Assembly (NCBI RefSeq): GCF_031326225.1
Contig: NZ_CP133720.1
Span: 4,464,001-4,528,000, forward strand
DNA from: Undibacterium cyanobacteriorum
GTDB taxonomy: Bacteria > Pseudomonadota > Gammaproteobacteria > Burkholderiales > Burkholderiaceae_D
Reading direction: 5' to 3'
Length of the DNA: 64,000 nt
The position numbers and the translations under genes were made by a program. The notes under the pieces were generated by a model. The model did no database searches. It saw nothing but the letters and a program-made list of their open reading frames with translations, and was not told where the DNA came from. Positions within the stretch are counted from its first letter, which is position 1; every line of letters starts with the position of its first letter. Shown here piece by piece: positions 60,740 through 64,000 of this stretch.

Positions 60740-63661
60740 ATGATTGAAAAAGTAATCTCTCGTTCTGTCAAAGCGATCTTCACTGGCGGCCTAGTTGCTA
60801 GCGCAGGTCTCATGGCAACACAGGCTTATGCACAAGAGCAAAAAGCCGAAGCCGTCGTGATTACAGGTACGCGCATCACGACACCAGGTACAACCTCAAA
60901 CAGCCCGATCACTTCATTAAGCGCAGCCGACATTCAAGCAGCGCAACCTGTTGCAGTCGAAGAGTTCTTTAAAGGTATTCCCGCTGCCGTACCATCGATT
61001 GGTCCAGGCACCAATAACGGTACCGGTGGTGCAGCGACCATCGATATGCGCGGTCTTGGCAGCAACCGCACCTTGGTGCTGGTCAATGGTCGACGCTTGG
61101 TTCCTTACAACCTCAGTGGTGTGGTTGATACCAATGCTATTCCAGTATCCTTGCTCAATCGCGTCGATCTCATGACCGGTGGTGCTTCCGTGGTTTACGG
61201 TGCAGATGCTGTTGCAGGCGTCGTGAACTTCAACCTCAAGAAAAACTTCCGCGGCTTCGAAGTCAATACATCTACAGGTGTCTCTGGTGATCGTGATGCA
61301 AAACGCAATCGTATCGATGTCACCATGGGTGCAGCTCTTGACGGAGGCAAAGGTAACGTAGCCTTGAGTCTCGGCAAAACCAAAGTGGATCCATTTACAC
61401 AAGCTCAACGTTCATGGTCACGTCAAGGTATCGCTTCTACCACTGGTACAGTACAAGGCTCTAACACCACAGTTCCTTCACAGATCACAATAGCAAAAGG
61501 TACCGGTGGTACCGACACATTGGCAGGCGCGTGGCAAGTTGATCCAACCAAAGGACTCTTGGTTCAACCAGTAGGTACCTTCAACTTCAACCCAGACAAT
61601 TACTACAACACGGGTATGGATCGTAGCCAAGCGACTGCTTTGGCAAACTACAAGATCAACGAGTACTTCGAGCCTTACACCGAGGTCTTCTACACTGATA
61701 GTGCCGTCTCTTCACAATTAGCTTCGACCGGCTCGTTTGCAACGACCTTCGATGTGCCAATTGGCAACCCTTACATCCCACAAGCAATGCGTGACCAAAT
61801 CTGCTTGCGCCGTGGCATCGCCGCTGCCAATTGCGTCTCTGGTAACTCGACGATTGTTCCAATGTTGGTTGATCGCCGCTTCACAGAGCTGGGTCCACGC
61901 TTCAACGATTACACAACGAAAACCTTCCAGTACAACATCGGTACAAAGGGCGACCTGATCGCCGGCTGGACTTACGATGCGTACTTCTCACGCGGCGCAT
62001 CTGATCAAACCAGTATTCGCCGTAACTGGGGCTCTTTCGCAAAAATGCGCCAAGCTCTGAACGCGTTGAACACAAGCACTTGTGTCACCAACACGAATGG
62101 CTGCGTACCACTCAATGTATTCGGTGCTGAAGGATCCATCAATGCCGATATGGCGAAGTTCATCAATATGGATGGCATTACCTTATTGAACGTAACTCAA
62201 GATGTGACTTCCTTCTCGACCTCTGGCGATCTTGGCGATTTCGTGCAAAGCCCATGGGCACGTCAACCAATCACGATGTCAGTATCGGCTGAACAACGCA
62301 AAACAAGTTCATCATCAACCGCAGATGAAGGCACACAATCAGGCGACTTAGCTGGTGCCGGTGGTGCCAATCCAAATCGTAAGGGCTCTTTCCGTATGAA
62401 AGAGTACGCGATGGAAATGAATGTACCTTTGCTCAAAGATAAATTCATGGCGCGTAATCTCGGTTTGGAATTAGGTTACCGTAATACGGATTTCAGCACT
62501 TCTGCGCAAAACCGCAGCTACAACAGCTACAAATACGGCGGCGAATGGGAACCAGTAAAGAGCTTCCGCGTTCGTGGTATGGTTCAGTTGGCGACTCGTG
62601 CCCCGAACATCAGCGAATTGTTTAGCCCAACCTCGACTGGTTTGAGCAACTTGGCCAAAGATCCTTGCCAAGGCAATTTGATCAATGCTGGTGAAGCCAA
62701 CACTGCGGGTACCTTGTCCAATTTGTGCCGCTTAACTGGCGTTCCAGTCGGCGCGATCGGCACTGTGGCGCAGCCATCCGCAGGCCAGATTAACCGTCTC
62801 TCTGGTGGCAATCCAAACCTGGCACCTGAAGAAGCGAAGAGCAAAACTTTGGGCTTCGTGATTGAACCGATCGCTAAGATGGCTATTAGCGTTGACTACT
62901 ACCAAATTTTGATCACCAAGGCGATCACAACACCATCTGTTGCTGATATTTTGGACGGTTGCTATAGCACCAAATTCAATCCAAGTTTGGGCTTCAACGC
63001 TTCTTGTGCAGCGATTGGTCGTAACGTCAATAACGGTACGCTGAATGGTCCAGCATCTGAATCTAAGGGTGTCGCTGTTCAATTGTCGAACCTTGGTGTC
63101 GTGAAGACGAGTGGCTACGATTTGAACGCAATGTATCAAATGCCATTGAGCCAACTTGGCTTTGCTCCAAGTGCTGGTAAATTGGACTTAAGCTTGAGCT
63201 ACAACAAAGTTAATTCCAACTTATTCCAAGCCACACCAGCGTCCATCAATCGTGATTGCTTAGGCTACTACTCTGTCTCTTGCTCGAATTTGATTTACAA
63301 AAACAAATTCAACCAACGTACCACTTGGAGCTTCGGTGACTTTAGCGTCGGCTACAACTGGCGTCATGTCAGTGGTTTGGTCATTGAACCATTGGCAAAC
63401 CCAACCAAGACCGATGGCACGCCAACCTTCTTGCCTGCTTACTCTAAGATTGATGCTCATAACTACTTGGACTTGAATGCAAGCTGGAACTTCAGCAAAA
63501 ACATCAAGATCAACTTGAGCATCGCCAATGCAACAGGCAAAACGCCACCATTCGTTGGAAACACTGTTTCTGGCACAGGTGTCAACGCTGGTAATACCTT
63601 CCCACAATTCTATGACGTCGTGGGTCGTTACTACACAGTTGGTGCGAACTTCAAGTTCTAA
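60740..63661 (+). CDS. TonB-dependent receptor
   Basis: 973 residues from the ATG at 60740 with AGGAG 5 bases upstream; the frame opens at 60707. Signal peptide ending TQAYAQEQ, TonB-box/plug start AEAVVITGTRITTPG, plug with TIDMRGLGSNRTLVLVNGRRLVPY and VDLMTGGASVVYGADAVAGVVNF, long barrel ending YYTVGANFKF. The plug wording is that of the large receptor subfamily linked to peptides or complex organic substrates rather than classical siderophores; the substrate is unknown. No LacI-type operator in the 264-bp upstream region, so it seems outside the glucan regulon. Followed by a strong terminator. Confidence 0.93.
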   Translation: MIEKVISRSVKAIFTGGLVASAGLMATQAYAQEQKAEAVVITGTRITTPGTTSNSPITSLSAADIQAAQPVAVEEFFKGIPAAVPSIGPGTNNGTGGAATIDMRGLGSNRTLVLVNGRRLVPYNLSGVVDTNAIPVSLLNRVDLMTGGASVVYGADAVAGVVNFNLKKNFRGFEVNTSTGVSGDRDAKRNRIDVTMGAALDGGKGNVALSLGKTKVDPFTQAQRSWSRQGIASTTGTVQGSNTTVPSQITIAKGTGGTDTLAGAWQVDPTKGLLVQPVGTFNFNPDNYYNTGMDRSQATALANYKINEYFEPYTEVFYTDSAVSSQLASTGSFATTFDVPIGNPYIPQAMRDQICLRRGIAAANCVSGNSTIVPMLVDRRFTELGPRFNDYTTKTFQYNIGTKGDLIAGWTYDAYFSRGASDQTSIRRNWGSFAKMRQALNALNTSTCVTNTNGCVPLNVFGAEGSINADMAKFINMDGITLLNVTQDVTSFSTSGDLGDFVQSPWARQPITMSVSAEQRKTSSSSTADEGTQSGDLAGAGGANPNRKGSFRMKEYAMEMNVPLLKDKFMARNLGLELGYRNTDFSTSAQNRSYNSYKYGGEWEPVKSFRVRGMVQLATRAPNISELFSPTSTGLSNLAKDPCQGNLINAGEANTAGTLSNLCRLTGVPVGAIGTVAQPSAGQINRLSGGNPNLAPEEAKSKTLGFVIEPIAKMAISVDYYQILITKAITTPSVADILDGCYSTKFNPSLGFNASCAAIGRNVNNGTLNGPASESKGVAVQLSNLGVVKTSGYDLNAMYQMPLSQLGFAPSAGKLDLSLSYNKVNSNLFQATPASINRDCLGYYSVSCSNLIYKNKFNQRTTWSFGDFSVGYNWRHVSGLVIEPLANPTKTDGTPTFLPAYSKIDAHNYLDLNASWNFSKNIKINLSIANATGKTPPFVGNTVSGTGVNAGNTFPQFYDVVGRYYTVGANFKF

Positions 63662-63680
63662 TCGAGCGATCGTGTGAAGA

Positions 63681-63711
63681 AAAATGGCGAGCAAGAGCTC
63701 GCCATTTTTTT
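63681..63711 (+). terminator. rho-independent terminator after the TonB receptor
   Basis: AAAATGGCGAGC-AAGA-GCTCGCCATTTT, a 12-bp stem starting 20 bp after the stop and running into a T tract. The leftward mmsA gene ends 38 bp beyond it, so it can serve both. Confidence 0.92.
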
Positions 63712-63748
63712 CGCCTAAGCCTAATGATCAGGCAAACAGACAAACGAT

Positions 63749-64000
63749 TTATTTCGCGACAGGCATCGAAAACTCAGCCCCCTTAGCGATACTATCGGGC
63801 CAGCGCTGCATCACCGATTTGTAACGCGTATAGAAGCGGATCCCCTCTTCTCCATATGCATGTACATCGCCAAACAAAGAACGCTTCCATCCACCAAAGG
63901 AATGCCATGCCATCGGTACCGGAATCGGTACATTAATTCCCACCATACCGACTTGTACACGGCGTGAAAACTCACGCGCTGTGTTGCCATCAGAAGTGAA
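63749..64000 (-). CDS. mmsA: methylmalonate-semialdehyde dehydrogenase (CoA-acylating), C-terminal part
   Basis: The frame is open to the right edge; about 83 C-terminal residues are visible: FTSDGNTAREFSRRVQVGMV, GINVPIPVPMAWHSFGGWKR, then SLFGDVHAYGEEGIRFYTR. This is the characteristic end of the MmsA/IolA branch of the aldehyde dehydrogenase superfamily, which turns methylmalonate semialdehyde into propionyl-CoA in valine and inositol breakdown. The rest lies outside the window, so integrity cannot be judged. Confidence 0.9.
   Translation of the reverse strand, partial: FTSDGNTAREFSRRVQVGMVGINVPIPVPMAWHSFGGWKRSLFGDVHAYGEEGIRFYTRYKSVMQRWPDSIAKGAEFSMPVAK

Overview
The window looks like chromosomal DNA of a betaproteobacterium, order Burkholderiales and probably Oxalobacteraceae (Undibacterium-like). 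The reasons are the near-50 % base composition, the mnmG-rsmG-parA-parB-atpIBEFHAGDC block with perfect parS sites (an origin-proximal arrangement), and intergenic repeats of a type common in that group. The genus is inference. I saw no rRNA, tRNA or CRISPR array.

Region 1 (1-5.6 kb, + strand): the end of a TonB-dependent receptor, a flavin-dependent (tryptophan) halogenase-like protein, and a CPA1 Na+/H+ antiporter. Region 2 (5.6-13.9 kb): an AT-richer accessory island. It holds two 1337-bp copies of a REP-associated tyrosine transposase (RAYT) element, several repeats carrying the same GCGAGC terminator hairpin, REP-like palindromes, an IS110-family remnant, two orphan Hint proteins, a protein sharing the N-terminal leader of one of them, a probable immunity-like protein and a truncated secreted protein.

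Region 3 (13.9-33.7 kb, mostly - strand): a beta-glucan (probably beta-1,3-glucan, laminarin-type) utilisation locus. It encodes two GH1 beta-glucosidases, a FucP/GluP-type sugar permease, a periplasmic GH3, a GH5 lipoprotein resembling exo-1,3-glucanases, a GH16 lipoprotein resembling laminarinases, a LacI-family regulator, a complete CUT1 ABC sugar importer whose operon ends with a second halogenase-like gene, and a DUF6445-like protein behind GH16. Six copies of a palindromic LacI-type operator (core TGGAAWCGWTWCCA and one 17-bp variant) lie upstream of GH3, GH5, the divergent ABC/GH16 pair and the distant TonB receptor at 42972-45668, which is itself followed by a third halogenase-like gene. 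The sites therefore suggest one regulon joining outer-membrane uptake, extracytoplasmic hydrolysis, import, intracellular hydrolysis and two of the three halogenase-like flavoproteins.

Region 4 (33.7-46.9 kb): a 94-bp tandem repeat, an AlkD-like HEAT-repeat protein, a DUF4892-OmpA protein, an M28 peptidase with a C-terminal cyclophilin-like domain, nhaR, a DUF2062 protein, a TerB-like protein, a ribosome hibernation factor, the TonB receptor/halogenase pair, and a CoA-binding protein. Region 5 (47-59.7 kb, - strand): the complete F1Fo ATP synthase operon, parB, parA, rsmG, mnmG and a tail-anchored protein of unknown function flanked by two perfect parS sites. Region 6 (59.7-64 kb): a TSUP transporter, another large TonB-dependent receptor and the C-terminal end of methylmalonate-semialdehyde dehydrogenase.
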